Below are positions 1 through 8,081 of a stretch of DNA of 26,745 nt, piece by piece. The notes under the pieces were generated by a model. The model saw only the letters and a list, made by a program, of their open reading frames with translations, was not told the DNA's origin and ran no database searches. The stretch is from Oscillospiraceae bacterium (GTDB taxonomy: Bacteria > Bacillota > Clostridia > UMGS1840 > HGM11507), in NCBI GenBank assembly GCA_015068525.1, contig SVKJ01000019.1:1-26745 (forward strand). Reading direction: 5' to 3'. How positions within the stretch are numbered: position 1 is the first letter of the stretch; each line of letters opens with the position of its first letter. A program made the translations under genes and the position numbers.

Positions 1-121
1 GGAAGATAATACAGATGGTTTTACAGCAGGAAAGACTATCAGAATTAAGTATTACATTGATGAAATAACAGGAACCCCAAGGTTTATTTATAAGAATGAA
101 GAATTATCTGTTTTGCAATAA
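1..121 (+). CDS. 3' end of an unidentified protein (partial)
   Basis: The reading frame is open from the left edge (codons from base 2) and ends with TAA at 119-121. It gives about 39 C-terminal residues ending in YKNEELSVLQ. I recognise no motif. The fragment is rich in charged and beta-prone residues (KTIRIKYYIDE), as in the tail of a small soluble or secreted domain, but this is too little to name a function. It runs opposite to the spoIIR block and shares a terminator hairpin with it. The open frame up to a stop followed by a terminator supports a real gene end, not chance. Confidence 0.5.
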   Translation, partial: EDNTDGFTAGKTIRIKYYIDEITGTPRFIYKNEELSVLQ

Positions 122-272
122 GAGACTAGATATTTGTAAAGAATGATTTGTGATTTTTGATTGCATTGTAATTGATGTGATTATTGCCTTATTTGTTTCA
201 ACAGGCGAAATAAGAACAGAAATGTTTAATATTATAATAGAGCAATAGAAGGATTATAAAACTAACAGGTAT

Positions 273-314
273 AAAATAATCGGAGTAGGAAAATTCTACT
301 CCGATTATTTTTTT
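273..314. terminator. Bidirectional intrinsic terminator between convergent genes
   Basis: A 16-bp perfect stem (arms about 273-288 and 296-311, core CGGAGTAG/CTACTCCG) encloses a 7-base loop and runs into a T-tract at 308-314. An A-rich left flank gives a T-rich tail on the other strand as well. It lies between the partial rightward gene and the leftward spoIIR stop, so it probably ends transcription from both sides. Confidence 0.85.
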
Positions 315-840
315 ACTTAAATATTAACTCTGCAATTTTTGATTTATATTTAATTTTTTTGCCATCTTCAAATTTAACTGTTACATTATCTTTTATAGAA
401 AGAGCAGGGAACATTATAAAGAATAAATTTTTTCCTTTACCTTTTCCTAAAAGGATTTTTACCGAATCGTAAGAGCCGTAAGGAAGATTAATGTTTTTAT
501 AACTTCCTTTTTTATAATTTTCTTTTGATATTTTAATTTGGCAAGTATAATTTGTTTTCTTTTCAGTAAGAAACTTATCAATACTTTTTTTAATGTCATT
601 TTTATTCTCGGCTATAAATTTCAGGGTTTCTTCTTTTGTTTTAAAAGAAGAAAATTCGTTTTTATAATTTTTTAAAAGATAATCTTTTACTGACTCTTTT
701 GTCAATTGGTCAAAAGGGGAGTTACTGTTTGCTAAAATATGAAGTCTTACATATTTATCGCATAACGCATCACTTTTTCCTGCGTATACACCTATTGTTA
801 TGTAAGATAAAAGTAAAGTTATAAGTACAAATTTTTTCAT
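313..840 (-). CDS. spoIIR: SpoIIR, forespore-to-mother-cell signalling protein
   Basis: In endospore formers SpoIIR is made in the forespore, secreted into the intermembrane space, and triggers SpoIIGA-dependent processing of pro-sigma-E in the mother cell. The 175-residue product starts with a hydrophobic signal segment (about residues 3-20). It carries the family motif YVRLHILANSNS, comparable to the usual VRLHVLANSDS, and the C-terminal YGSYDSVKILLGKGKGKN stretch followed by a hydrophobic FFIMFPAL segment. Length is normal to slightly short for the family. The ATG at 840 is preceded by an AAGGTGG Shine-Dalgarno about seven bases upstream. The gene lies downstream of ispE and is separated from it by a hairpin that overlaps this Shine-Dalgarno. 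Identification rests on these conserved blocks and fits the rest of the leftward block. Confidence 0.88.
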   Translation of the reverse strand: MKKFVLITLLLSYITIGVYAGKSDALCDKYVRLHILANSNSPFDQLTKESVKDYLLKNYKNEFSSFKTKEETLKFIAENKNDIKKSIDKFLTEKKTNYTCQIKISKENYKKGSYKNINLPYGSYDSVKILLGKGKGKNLFFIMFPALSIKDNVTVKFEDGKKIKYKSKIAELIFK

Positions 841-846
841 AAAAAA

Positions 847-881
847 ACCACCTTATTAATAAAATATCTTAATAAGATGGT
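847..881 (-). terminator. Terminator-like hairpin overlapping the spoIIR ribosome binding site
   Basis: Arms 847-859 and 869-881 form a 13-bp stem with a 9-base loop. The single mismatch becomes a G-U wobble only on the minus strand. On that strand the stem is followed by a run of seven T and then the spoIIR ATG. It therefore resembles an intrinsic terminator for ispE whose downstream arm contains the spoIIR Shine-Dalgarno AAGGTGG. Confidence 0.65.
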
Positions 882-905
882 TGACATAATTTAAACTAAA
901 TATAC
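877..905 (-). promoter_or_regulatory. Possible sigma-F-type promoter for spoIIR
   Basis: On the minus strand GTATA (901-905) is followed after exactly 15 bases by GTCAACCAT (877-885). The sigma-F consensus is GYATA, 15 bases, GGNNANANT, and spoIIR is a classic sigma-F gene. The -35 is perfect but the -10 matches only three of five fixed positions, so this is tentative. Transcription would start near 870, inside the hairpin at 847-881. Confidence 0.3.
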
Positions 906-1742
906 CTGTTTTGTAATTTTTTCAAATTCTTTTTTACATTCATTTGCTTTTTTAAAATCATCAAATATACCGAAAACGGAATTTCCGCTTCCACTCATAA
1001 GAGTACCTAAAGCATCTTTCTTTATGAAAATTTCTTTATATTGCAGAATTTCAGAAGACTCTTTTTTAGAATAATCTTCCAAAACATTATACATTCTTTT
1101 TGATATTCCGTTTAAATCGCCTTCTTCTAAGGCTTTTATCATTCCCGAAGTATCAGGGTGATAATTTATTTCGTTTAAACGTACCATCTGAAATATTGAC
1201 TTGGTAGATAATCCTTTATTCTGAGGTTTGGCAATAACTATATGACATTTTGGAAGTGGTGGAAGAGGTGTAAGTATTTCTCCTATTCCTTCTGCAAGGC
1301 AAGTCCCACCCATTATACAAAATGGTACATCTGCACCGATTTTTTCGCCTAAGATTAAAAGTTCTTCCTTAGTTAAAGGATTATTATGGTAGTTATTTAA
1401 AAATATAAGTTCTTCTGCCGCGTCGGAACTTCCACCGCCAAGCCCTGCACAAACAGGAATATTTTTTTTAAGACTTATATTAAAACCCTGAGGTTTTATT
1501 TTAGTATGATTATAAAATTCCATATAGGTTTTATATAAAATATTTTTATCATCACAAGGAAGATAGGAAAGATTGGTTTTAATTAAAAAGTCACCTGAAC
1601 TATTTTCAAAAAGCGTAATTTTATCTTTAAGATTAACCTGATGCATAATCATTTTTAGATTATGGTAGCCGTTTTCTCTTTTTGAAACTATATCTAAAGA
1701 TAAATTAATTTTCGCTTTCGGGAAAATTACATATTCAGCCAT
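891..1742 (-). CDS. ispE: 4-diphosphocytidyl-2-C-methyl-D-erythritol kinase
   Basis: IspE is the ATP-dependent kinase that phosphorylates the 2-hydroxyl of CDP-methylerythritol, step four of the MEP isoprenoid pathway, in the cytoplasm. The 283-residue product has the full family length. It shows the N-terminal PKAKINLSLDIVSKRENGYH block, the GHMP-kinase ATP loop GLGGGSSDAA (about residues 97-106), the GADVPFCIMGGTCLAEG motif, and the late glycine loop LMSGSGNSVFG near residue 250. The ATG at 1742 has GGAGAGG upstream. It sits between the ROK gene and spoIIR, and a hairpin at 847-881 probably ends or attenuates its transcript. The product should be a complete and active enzyme. Confidence 0.96.
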   Translation of the reverse strand: MAEYVIFPKAKINLSLDIVSKRENGYHNLKMIMHQVNLKDKITLFENSSGDFLIKTNLSYLPCDDKNILYKTYMEFYNHTKIKPQGFNISLKKNIPVCAGLGGGSSDAAEELIFLNNYHNNPLTKEELLILGEKIGADVPFCIMGGTCLAEGIGEILTPLPPLPKCHIVIAKPQNKGLSTKSIFQMVRLNEINYHPDTSGMIKALEEGDLNGISKRMYNVLEDYSKKESSEILQYKEIFIKKDALGTLMSGSGNSVFGIFDDFKKANECKKEFEKITKQVYLV

Positions 1743-1779
1743 ATTACCTCTCCTTTTTGTTGAGTTTTAACCTAACTTA

Positions 1780-2955
1780 CTAAAAGAAAAATTCAGGATT
1801 TGCAAAAAGTTCGGATATAAAAAGCCCTACAGCACCTTTGTACTGACTTTTAGTAGCCAAATCAGAAAATAAGACATTAACACTTTCTCTCATACTTAAA
1901 AGGCTTCGATTGTTTACTTCGTTTATTATAATATCTTTAATATATTTTGGAACGCAAGATATATAACCATTTATAATTATCTCAGAAGGATTAAAGATAT
2001 TTATTATATTTGCTATTCCTATACCGATATATCCTGCCTGCTTTTCTATCAGTTTTAAAATATCGTGGTTGTTTTCATATATCTTTTTAATAATGTCATT
2101 AACAGTAATTTCGCCTTCAAAGAGGGATTTTAAATTACTGCTTTTAATTTCTTTTATAAGCGCTTCTCCTGATGCGAGTGCCTGAAAACAACCATGGTTT
2201 CCGCAACTGCATAAAGGTCCGTTAATATCAATTGTTATATGCCCCAGTTCGCAGGCATAGTTTGAAATTCCTCTGTAAATTACTCCGTCATGAACAAGTG
2301 ATGCACCTATACCAAAACCTGTGTAAAGAAGAATAAAGTTACTCGATTCTCTGCCTTTGCCAAACATTTCTTCTCCCTTGGCAAGAGCCTTAACGTCATT
2401 ATTTATAAAAATCGGAATATGAAGTTCTTTATTAAGTTCGTTTTTAATGTTGAAATTTTTCCATCCCAAACTTGATGACATAACAACAACGCCGTTTTTT
2501 TCATCAATAAGCCCTTCCACAGAAACACCTAATCCGAGAACTTTTTTTTCTGAGAAATTTATAAGTTCTTTGGTGTTTTTTATTACGATGTTTATAACAT
2601 CTTTTTTTTCAACATTGTCCTTTAAATTTACTTTAATATCCTTTATGAGATTTGAATTTAAGTCAGTCAGTGAAGTAGTAATTTCCTGCTTTGATATAAC
2701 AACACCTATAACATTGTAATAGGAATAATTAAATTCTAAAAGTATAGGCTTTCTTCCTCCGCTTGATGCACCGTATCTTGTTTCTATTACAAGATTATAT
2801 TTTAAAAGTTGGGAAGTTATATTTGTAACAGTAGCAGCTGTAAGACCTGTGAGTTTTGCAATCTCTGCACGGGAAATACTGCCTTTTTCCTTTATTGTAT
2901 TTAATATAATGGAGGTATTAAGTTCTTTAATAAGAGAAAAACTTCCTATCTTCAT
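1780..2955 (-). CDS. ROK-family transcriptional repressor (NagC/XylR type)
   Basis: The 391-residue protein has an N-terminal winged helix-turn-helix (ISRAEIAKLTGLTAATVTN, about residues 27-45) followed by a ROK sugar-kinase-like domain. That domain has a glycine-rich GLGVSVEGLID segment, an NNDVKALAKGEE motif with the conserved Asp, and the zinc-binding signature CSCGNHGC (here followed by FQALASG). This is the layout of sugar-responsive ROK repressors, not of free glucokinases, which lack the HTH. I chose the ATG at 2955 because the upstream starts overlap ctpA, the HTH begins right after it, and GGAGG lies 12 bases before it inside the ctpA tail. It follows ctpA by 7 bases, so co-transcription is likely. 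The effector sugar is unknown, and no obvious sugar operon adjoins it. Confidence 0.88.
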   Translation of the reverse strand: MKIGSFSLIKELNTSIILNTIKEKGSISRAEIAKLTGLTAATVTNITSQLLKYNLVIETRYGASSGGRKPILLEFNYSYYNVIGVVISKQEITTSLTDLNSNLIKDIKVNLKDNVEKKDVINIVIKNTKELINFSEKKVLGLGVSVEGLIDEKNGVVVMSSSLGWKNFNIKNELNKELHIPIFINNDVKALAKGEEMFGKGRESSNFILLYTGFGIGASLVHDGVIYRGISNYACELGHITIDINGPLCSCGNHGCFQALASGEALIKEIKSSNLKSLFEGEITVNDIIKKIYENNHDILKLIEKQAGYIGIGIANIINIFNPSEIIINGYISCVPKYIKDIIINEVNNRSLLSMRESVNVLFSDLATKSQYKGAVGLFISELFANPEFFF

Positions 2956-2962
2956 ATATTTA

Positions 2963-4210
2963 TTATTCCTCCGTAGTTTCGGAACTTTCATTTGTATTTT
3001 CATTTATATATTCAATCGCTCTTTGAAGTTGAATATCATCTTCTTTTTCCAAAGTTAAAATACTCTTCTTATAATCAAATAAAACTTCGATATCAGGAGA
3101 TATACCAACACCGTGAATTTTTGTACCGTTTGGTGTTTCATATTCTGCTACTGATAAAACAATACTGCTTTTTTGATCCAGTTCAAACTGTTGGTTTATA
3201 AGACCTTTTCCAAAAGTTTTTTCGCCGATTAAGATTGCTTTGCCGTTATCTTTTAATGCACCTGAGAGTATTTCCGATGCTGATGCAGATGAAGAGTTTG
3301 TAAGAAGAATTATCGGGTATTTGATTTTTATATGCCCGTCTTTAGCCTTTTCTACTATATCTTTTTTAGTTCGGTAATTTTCTTTTACTATAACTTCATC
3401 ATCAAGGAATAAATCAGCAATTTCTACTGCTGAAACAACAGTGCCTCCCGGATTATCTCTTAAGTCTATTATAAGATTAGTGTTCTCATCTATTACATAC
3501 TGGTTTAATTCTTCTATAAAATCGTCATAAGTGTTAAGGTCAAATCTTGATATTCTTGTGTAAATTATATTTTCGTAAAGTTGTTCACTTTCAACCGATT
3601 TATAGGTTATTTCTGATTTTGTAAGAGTAACGGGGAAGTTTTGTGTGCCTTCTCTTTTAATTTCAAGTTCAACGGTTTCTCCCTCTTTACCTTTCATAAG
3701 ACGAACCGCTTCATCAACATTTTCGTACATAAATTCAGTTCCGTTTACTTTAGTAATAACATCATTTTTCATTATCCCGGCTTCTTGAGCAGGGGAGCCG
3801 TCAAAAGGTGCTATAACCATAATTTCCCCCAAGTCATTCGGGGTAAGAGTTAAGCCGACACCGATATATTTTCCTTCTATGTTCTCCATAAATTCATCCT
3901 TACCCGATTCATCAAGATAGTAGGAATAAGGATCATTAAGTCCGTACACCATAAAACTTTCGGCATATTCATACAATTTATTTCGGTCAAAATCTTTGTA
4001 ATAATTGTCTTTAATAGTTTCTTCAATCTTATTCATTTTGCTTATAGTCATTCCCGAAACATTTCCAAACTGTTTCGTGTAGGAAATGGTAGCCATCTGA
4101 TAGCCTAATGCAAAAATAACTATATAAAGAATAATATTAAATATTTTTCCAAAGATTTTTTTGCTTGGTTTTATAGATTGAATTTCTTCTTTTTTATTTA
4201 GATTATCCAA
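2963..4210 (-). CDS. S41 C-terminal processing peptidase (CtpA-like), membrane-anchored
   Basis: This is a PDZ-containing serine protease acting outside the membrane on envelope proteins. Over 415 residues it shows a short cytoplasmic N-terminus, one membrane helix (about residues 24-42, IFNIILYIVIFALGYQMA), a PDZ domain (about 115-190, with GVGLTL and SPAQEAGIMKNDVI) and the S41 fold. The catalytic pair is visible as the Ser in SSASASE (about residue 310) and the Lys in KTFGKG (about 335), at the 25-residue spacing of this family. The start codon is TTG at 4210, supported by AAGGAG eight bases upstream. It follows the M23 gene and precedes the ROK gene. The ftsEX, EnvC-like, ctp order is common in Firmicutes and suggests a role in regulating peptidoglycan hydrolysis. 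Substrate is unknown. Confidence 0.93.
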   Translation of the reverse strand: MDNLNKKEEIQSIKPSKKIFGKIFNIILYIVIFALGYQMATISYTKQFGNVSGMTISKMNKIEETIKDNYYKDFDRNKLYEYAESFMVYGLNDPYSYYLDESGKDEFMENIEGKYIGVGLTLTPNDLGEIMVIAPFDGSPAQEAGIMKNDVITKVNGTEFMYENVDEAVRLMKGKEGETVELEIKREGTQNFPVTLTKSEITYKSVESEQLYENIIYTRISRFDLNTYDDFIEELNQYVIDENTNLIIDLRDNPGGTVVSAVEIADLFLDDEVIVKENYRTKKDIVEKAKDGHIKIKYPIILLTNSSSASASEILSGALKDNGKAILIGEKTFGKGLINQQFELDQKSSIVLSVAEYETPNGTKIHGVGISPDIEVLFDYKKSILTLEKEDDIQLQRAIEYINENTNESSETTEE

Positions 4211-4248
4211 TTTGCTGACTCCTTAAAAGTTATTAACACATCTTGTGG

Positions 4249-5385
4249 TTAGTTAAAATAATTCATAGGGTTTACGGGATTTCCGTTTATTATAACCTCA
4301 AAGTGAAGATGAGGTCCGGTTGACCAGCCTGTATTACCAGATTTTGCAATAACCTGTCCTTTCTTTACGCTTTGCCCTGCACTTACTAAAAGTTGGCTGT
4401 TATGCGCATAAAGGGTTACAATTCCGCCCCCATGGTTTATGGAAATATATTTTCCGTAAGCAGTATGATTACCGCTTATAACTACAACTCCGTCTGCGGC
4501 AGCGAGTACGTTATGACCTGTATAACAGGCAATATCAACACCTGTATGAAGTTTATACTGACCTGTTGTTGGATGAACTCTGTAACCGAATTTAGAGGTA
4601 ATAGTAGTTACTCCCGGTGCAGGCCATAAAAAATCTCCTCCAACATAGTTTTTTGGAACATTAGAGCCTGACTGGCTTCCTGCTTTTCTTGCAATTTCAG
4701 CTCTTAAAGCTGCTTCTTCACGTTCAACACGGTCAAGTTCTTTTTTTAAGTCTTCAATATTTTTATCAAGTTCTTTAACATAAGCCTGTTTCTTATAAGA
4801 CTCATTTTTTAAACTTGCGTTTGCAGTTTTAAGTTCTTTTTGTTTTGCTTCTTCTGACGCTATTATTTCGTCAAGTTCGGCTTTTTTTACTGCTATTTTT
4901 TCTTTTGTTTCTTTTAGTTCATTTAAGATTTTATCGTCATGCTCTGAAATCTGCCTTAGTATTTCCAAATTATAAAAGAAATCAAAAATAGACTCGGAGG
5001 ACATAAGGATAGAAAAGTAAGATGTCGCCCCGTCTTCATATATAACGCGAAGCCTTTTCTTTAAAGTTTCAGATTGCTTTTCTTCATTAGCCTCTGCTTC
5101 AGCAAGTTCTTTTAATATAGTTGCCTTTTTGTCGCCAAGTTCATTTAAACTTTCTGAAATCTTATCAAGTTCGCCTGTTAACATTTTAATATTTTTATCA
5201 ATTGCTTCTTTTTCTTTTTTTGCCTTATTTTGCTTCTCTTTTTCTTTATTTATGTCACTTTGAATATTGCTTTTTTCATTAAGTTTCTTATCAAGGTCAC
5301 TTTGCGGAGCGCAAAATGCAGTAAAGCAGATATTAAAAATCAGTATAAACAAAGTTGTAAGAGTTAGTAATTTAATCTTTTTCAT
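4249..5385 (-). CDS. EnvC-like murein hydrolase factor with coiled coil and M23 domain
   Basis: The 378-residue exported protein has a signal peptide (about residues 1-26, ending near FCAPQ), two long charged coiled-coil segments (about 28-240) and a C-terminal LytM/M23 peptidase domain (about 255-376). Zinc-ligand motifs are intact: HTGVDIA (His near 280) and HLHFE (near 360). The domain may therefore be an active peptidoglycan endopeptidase, not a degenerate activator like E. coli EnvC. The coiled coil is the part that FtsEX binds in related systems (PcsB, CwlO, EnvC). The gene starts 4 bases after ftsX, which supports an FtsEX-gated hydrolase. AAAGGTG precedes the ATG at 5385. Confidence 0.93.
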   Translation of the reverse strand: MKKIKLLTLTTLFILIFNICFTAFCAPQSDLDKKLNEKSNIQSDINKEKEKQNKAKKEKEAIDKNIKMLTGELDKISESLNELGDKKATILKELAEAEANEEKQSETLKKRLRVIYEDGATSYFSILMSSESIFDFFYNLEILRQISEHDDKILNELKETKEKIAVKKAELDEIIASEEAKQKELKTANASLKNESYKKQAYVKELDKNIEDLKKELDRVEREEAALRAEIARKAGSQSGSNVPKNYVGGDFLWPAPGVTTITSKFGYRVHPTTGQYKLHTGVDIACYTGHNVLAAADGVVVISGNHTAYGKYISINHGGGIVTLYAHNSQLLVSAGQSVKKGQVIAKSGNTGWSTGPHLHFEVIINGNPVNPMNYFN

Positions 5386-5389
5386 AATT

Positions 5390-6274
5390 TTACACCTTTA
5401 AGTGTTTCTTAATTGAAACAATACTTGCTATACAACCTAATATAAGACCTGTTCCCATAAGAATAATAGTGATAAGAGGCATAGCAATTTCTTTTGGAAG
5501 TGCACCTATAAGTTCGCTGTAACTGCCTATACTTGTCATAAAAGCACCATACATATAACTTAATACAGCGCATGAAACAAGTGAGGAAATAAAACCTATA
5601 AGAAGACCTTCAATAATGAACGGCCATCTTATATACCAATCGGTTGCACCAACATATTTCATAATGTTTATTTGTTTTTTTCTTGAGAAGATTGACATAT
5701 TTATACTGTTAACCATAATAAGCATTGCAAGAAGGGCAAGAACAACTGTTATTATAATTGTACCAACCTGAACTTTATTTGTAATGTTGACAAAAGTAGA
5801 CATTTCATCTTCCATTTTGCTTATTTTGGCAATACCATCAATACTTTTAAGTTTCTGGGACACCGATTTTGCCTCGTTTAAATCGGATAAGGTTATTTTA
5901 AAGGAATTTCTTAAAATATTACCGTCATCAATTCCTTCTAATATCTCTGTATCGCCCCAACGACCTTTGAAGTCTTCATAGGCATCTTCTTTGGAAACAA
6001 ATTCGATACTGTCAACAAACTCAAGTTCCTGAATTTCAATGCCGACTTCGTTGATTTCTTCAGTTTCTAATTTTTCATCAAGATATACTGCAAGTTTAAA
6101 ATCTTTTTCTAATTTTTCGGTAATTGAGAAAACGTTTAAGGAAAGTGCAGTTGTAACTCCGAAAAGAATAAGTCCCGCCGCAAGAATAACAATAGTGGCA
6201 AGTGACATAACTTTGTTTCTTATAATGTTATTAAAAGCATCTTTAACAAACAGACTAAACGAGTGTAACTTCAT
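5390..6274 (-). CDS. ftsX: FtsX, permease-like subunit of the FtsEX complex
   Basis: The 294-residue protein has a membrane helix near residues 23-45, an extracellular domain of about 120 residues (the region that contacts hydrolase activators), then three membrane helices near 165-190, 218-245 and 265-285. This is the four-helix FtsX layout. The motif RKKQINIMKYVGATDWYIRWPF between helices two and three is characteristic. I set the start at the ATG at 6274, which begins MKLHSFSLFVKDAF and has AAAGGAGTG seven bases upstream. An earlier in-frame start lies deep in ftsE. The gene overlaps the ftsE end by 20 bases, so translation is probably coupled. With FtsE it converts ATP hydrolysis into activation of the downstream EnvC-like protein. 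Confidence 0.95.
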   Translation of the reverse strand: MKLHSFSLFVKDAFNNIIRNKVMSLATIVILAAGLILFGVTTALSLNVFSITEKLEKDFKLAVYLDEKLETEEINEVGIEIQELEFVDSIEFVSKEDAYEDFKGRWGDTEILEGIDDGNILRNSFKITLSDLNEAKSVSQKLKSIDGIAKISKMEDEMSTFVNITNKVQVGTIIITVVLALLAMLIMVNSINMSIFSRKKQINIMKYVGATDWYIRWPFIIEGLLIGFISSLVSCAVLSYMYGAFMTSIGSYSELIGALPKEIAMPLITIILMGTGLILGCIASIVSIKKHLKV

Positions 6275-6959
6275 TATAAACACTCCTTTCGTCATCGGAA
6301 ATAACCTTCCCTTTATCAAGAAGAATAACTCTTTTTTTCATAGAGTTAACAAGTTCTTTATCGTGGGTAACAACAACTACTGTTGTACCTCCATGATTTA
6401 TATCAAGGAGCATTTGCATAATTTCTTTTGAAATTTTAGGGTCTAAGTTACCGGTAGGCTCGTCCGCAATAATAAGTCCGGGATTATTTACTATTGCTCT
6501 TGCAATAGCAACTCTTTGCTGTTCGCCACCTGATAACTGGTTAGGGTAACTGGTGGCTTTTGCTGAAAGTCCGACTCTGCTTAATGCTTCAGGAACTCTT
6601 CTTCTTATCTGCCTGTTTGATGCTCCGACAATCTGAAGTGCAAAAGCCACATTTTCATACACTGTTTTATTTTCTAAAAGTCTGAAATCCTGAAAAACCA
6701 TTCCTATTGTTCTTCTGAAATAAGGGATTTCTTTTCTTGTAAGTTTATTAACACAGGTACCACCTACAACAACATCTCCCTCAGTAGGATTAACCTCTCC
6801 GATTATTAACCTTGTAAGAGTAGATTTTCCTGCCCCTGAACTACCCACAATGAAAACAAATTCGCCCTTTGAAATTTCTAAAGAAACTCCGTTTAATGCG
6901 TGAGTTTCTTTTTTGCTTGTTATTTCGTAAGTTTTTATAACATTGGTAAGCTTAATCAT
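6255..6959 (-). CDS. ftsE: FtsE, ATPase subunit of the FtsEX complex
   Basis: This 234-residue ABC ATPase has Walker A GSSGAGKST (about residues 38-46), a Q-loop region GMVFQDFRLL, the ABC signature LSGGEQQRVAIARAI, Walker B LIIADEPTGNLD and the H-loop VVVVTHD. The FQDFRLL stretch and its position immediately before ftsX separate FtsE from other ABC ATPases such as LolD. The ATG at 6959 follows GGGAGG. It acts on the cytoplasmic face of the membrane in division or sporulation-linked wall remodelling. It starts 16 bases after the PucR-type gene, so both are probably on one transcript. Confidence 0.96.
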   Translation of the reverse strand: MIKLTNVIKTYEITSKKETHALNGVSLEISKGEFVFIVGSSGAGKSTLTRLIIGEVNPTEGDVVVGGTCVNKLTRKEIPYFRRTIGMVFQDFRLLENKTVYENVAFALQIVGASNRQIRRRVPEALSRVGLSAKATSYPNQLSGGEQQRVAIARAIVNNPGLIIADEPTGNLDPKISKEIMQMLLDINHGGTTVVVVTHDKELVNSMKKRVILLDKGKVISDDERSVYNEVTLV

Positions 6960-6975
6960 ATTATCTGCCTCCCGA

Positions 6976-8061
6976 TTATAACTTAATCACATTTGCAGAT
7001 AAATATTTTTTTACCATCATTGCAATTTTAAATGTAATTGCATCTTCAAACTGTCTTAAATCAAGACCTGTATTCTTCTGGATTTTGTCCAGTCTGTAAA
7101 CAAGAGTGTTTCTGTGGATAAACAGTTTTCTTGCAGTTTCAGAAATATTAAGGCTGTTTTCAAAGAATTTCTGGATAGTATTTATCGTATCTTCATCAAG
7201 TTCTTCAAGTGAATCTTTTTTAAATACTTCATCAAGAAATTTTGCGCATAGGGTTGTAGGCAGTTGATATATAAGTCTGCCTATACCTAAATGCTCATAA
7301 TTTATAATATCTTTTTCAGTATCAAAAACCTTGCTTACTTCAATTGCAATTTTTGCTTCTTTATATGAAATTGCAATTTCTCTTACTGTATCAACAGGTG
7401 AGCCAATTCCGATTTTTGCAGTACATAAAGCTTCTGAATTTATAGTATTTTTAATAAGGTTTGCCTCTTTATCTATATCTTTATAAGAGCATTTGTCGGG
7501 CATTTCTTTAACTAAAACGACTGTTTCTTCATCTATACTTACAAGGAAATCTACATTTCTTGAAGGATACATATTATATAAAATATCATATACGGTTTCC
7601 CCGTGTTCCGATGCAATTTTAATAATATATACAACTCTTTTTGTATCAGTAGAAATTTTTAGTTCTTTTGCTTTAACATATATATCGCTTGGAAGAATAC
7701 TGTCCTGCAAAAGATGTTTTACAAATACTGATTTGTCAAGTTTTTCGTCCTGCATTTTTTTAAGATTTAAAAATGCTATACTTAGTATATTAAGAAGTTT
7801 TAATGAACTTTCGCTTGTATTTTCAATATATACGACAAATTCAAGTTTTCCTTTTATGTAAATCGGCTGATAAGCAGTATTTCTGTTTATCGAAATATGC
7901 TCTTCTTTTCTTATTATGTCATAAAGTCCGTCAATACATTTGCCGACCATGCTATCGTCCGAAGAAGCCAGAACATAAAATTCGTCATCTAAAATACCAA
8001 AAGGATAATCTATTATAGATTTGTACTGAGATACGATAGATTTAAATAAATTCTGAGTCAT
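6976..8061 (-). CDS. PucR/CdaR-family transcriptional regulator
   Basis: The 361-residue protein ends in the PucR-type helix-turn-helix (about residues 300-355): NISETARKLFIHRNTLVYRL followed by a dimerisation tail with LDLRQFEDAITFKIA. This block is the family's strongest signature. The middle (about 120-230) resembles the GGDEF-related domain of CdaR-type regulators (KIGIGSPVDTVREIAISYKEA), without catalytic GGDEF residues. The N-terminus may be a sensory domain. Members sense purine breakdown products, sugar diacids or other metabolites, and the ligand here cannot be read from the sequence. GGGAAGG precedes the ATG. It heads the ftsEX block and is preceded by the unusual structured leader at 8082-8356, so its own synthesis may be controlled at RNA level. 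Confidence 0.85.
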   Translation of the reverse strand: MTQNLFKSIVSQYKSIIDYPFGILDDEFYVLASSDDSMVGKCIDGLYDIIRKEEHISINRNTAYQPIYIKGKLEFVVYIENTSESSLKLLNILSIAFLNLKKMQDEKLDKSVFVKHLLQDSILPSDIYVKAKELKISTDTKRVVYIIKIASEHGETVYDILYNMYPSRNVDFLVSIDEETVVLVKEMPDKCSYKDIDKEANLIKNTINSEALCTAKIGIGSPVDTVREIAISYKEAKIAIEVSKVFDTEKDIINYEHLGIGRLIYQLPTTLCAKFLDEVFKKDSLEELDEDTINTIQKFFENSLNISETARKLFIHRNTLVYRLDKIQKNTGLDLRQFEDAITFKIAMMVKKYLSANVIKL

Positions 8062-8081
8062 TTTTTTACCTTCCCTTTCTC

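Noticed and set aside
181..214. Hairpin CTTATTT/AAATAAG in the 122-272 gap
   Set aside because: Only 7 A/T-rich base pairs with a 13-base loop, which is common by chance in this composition.
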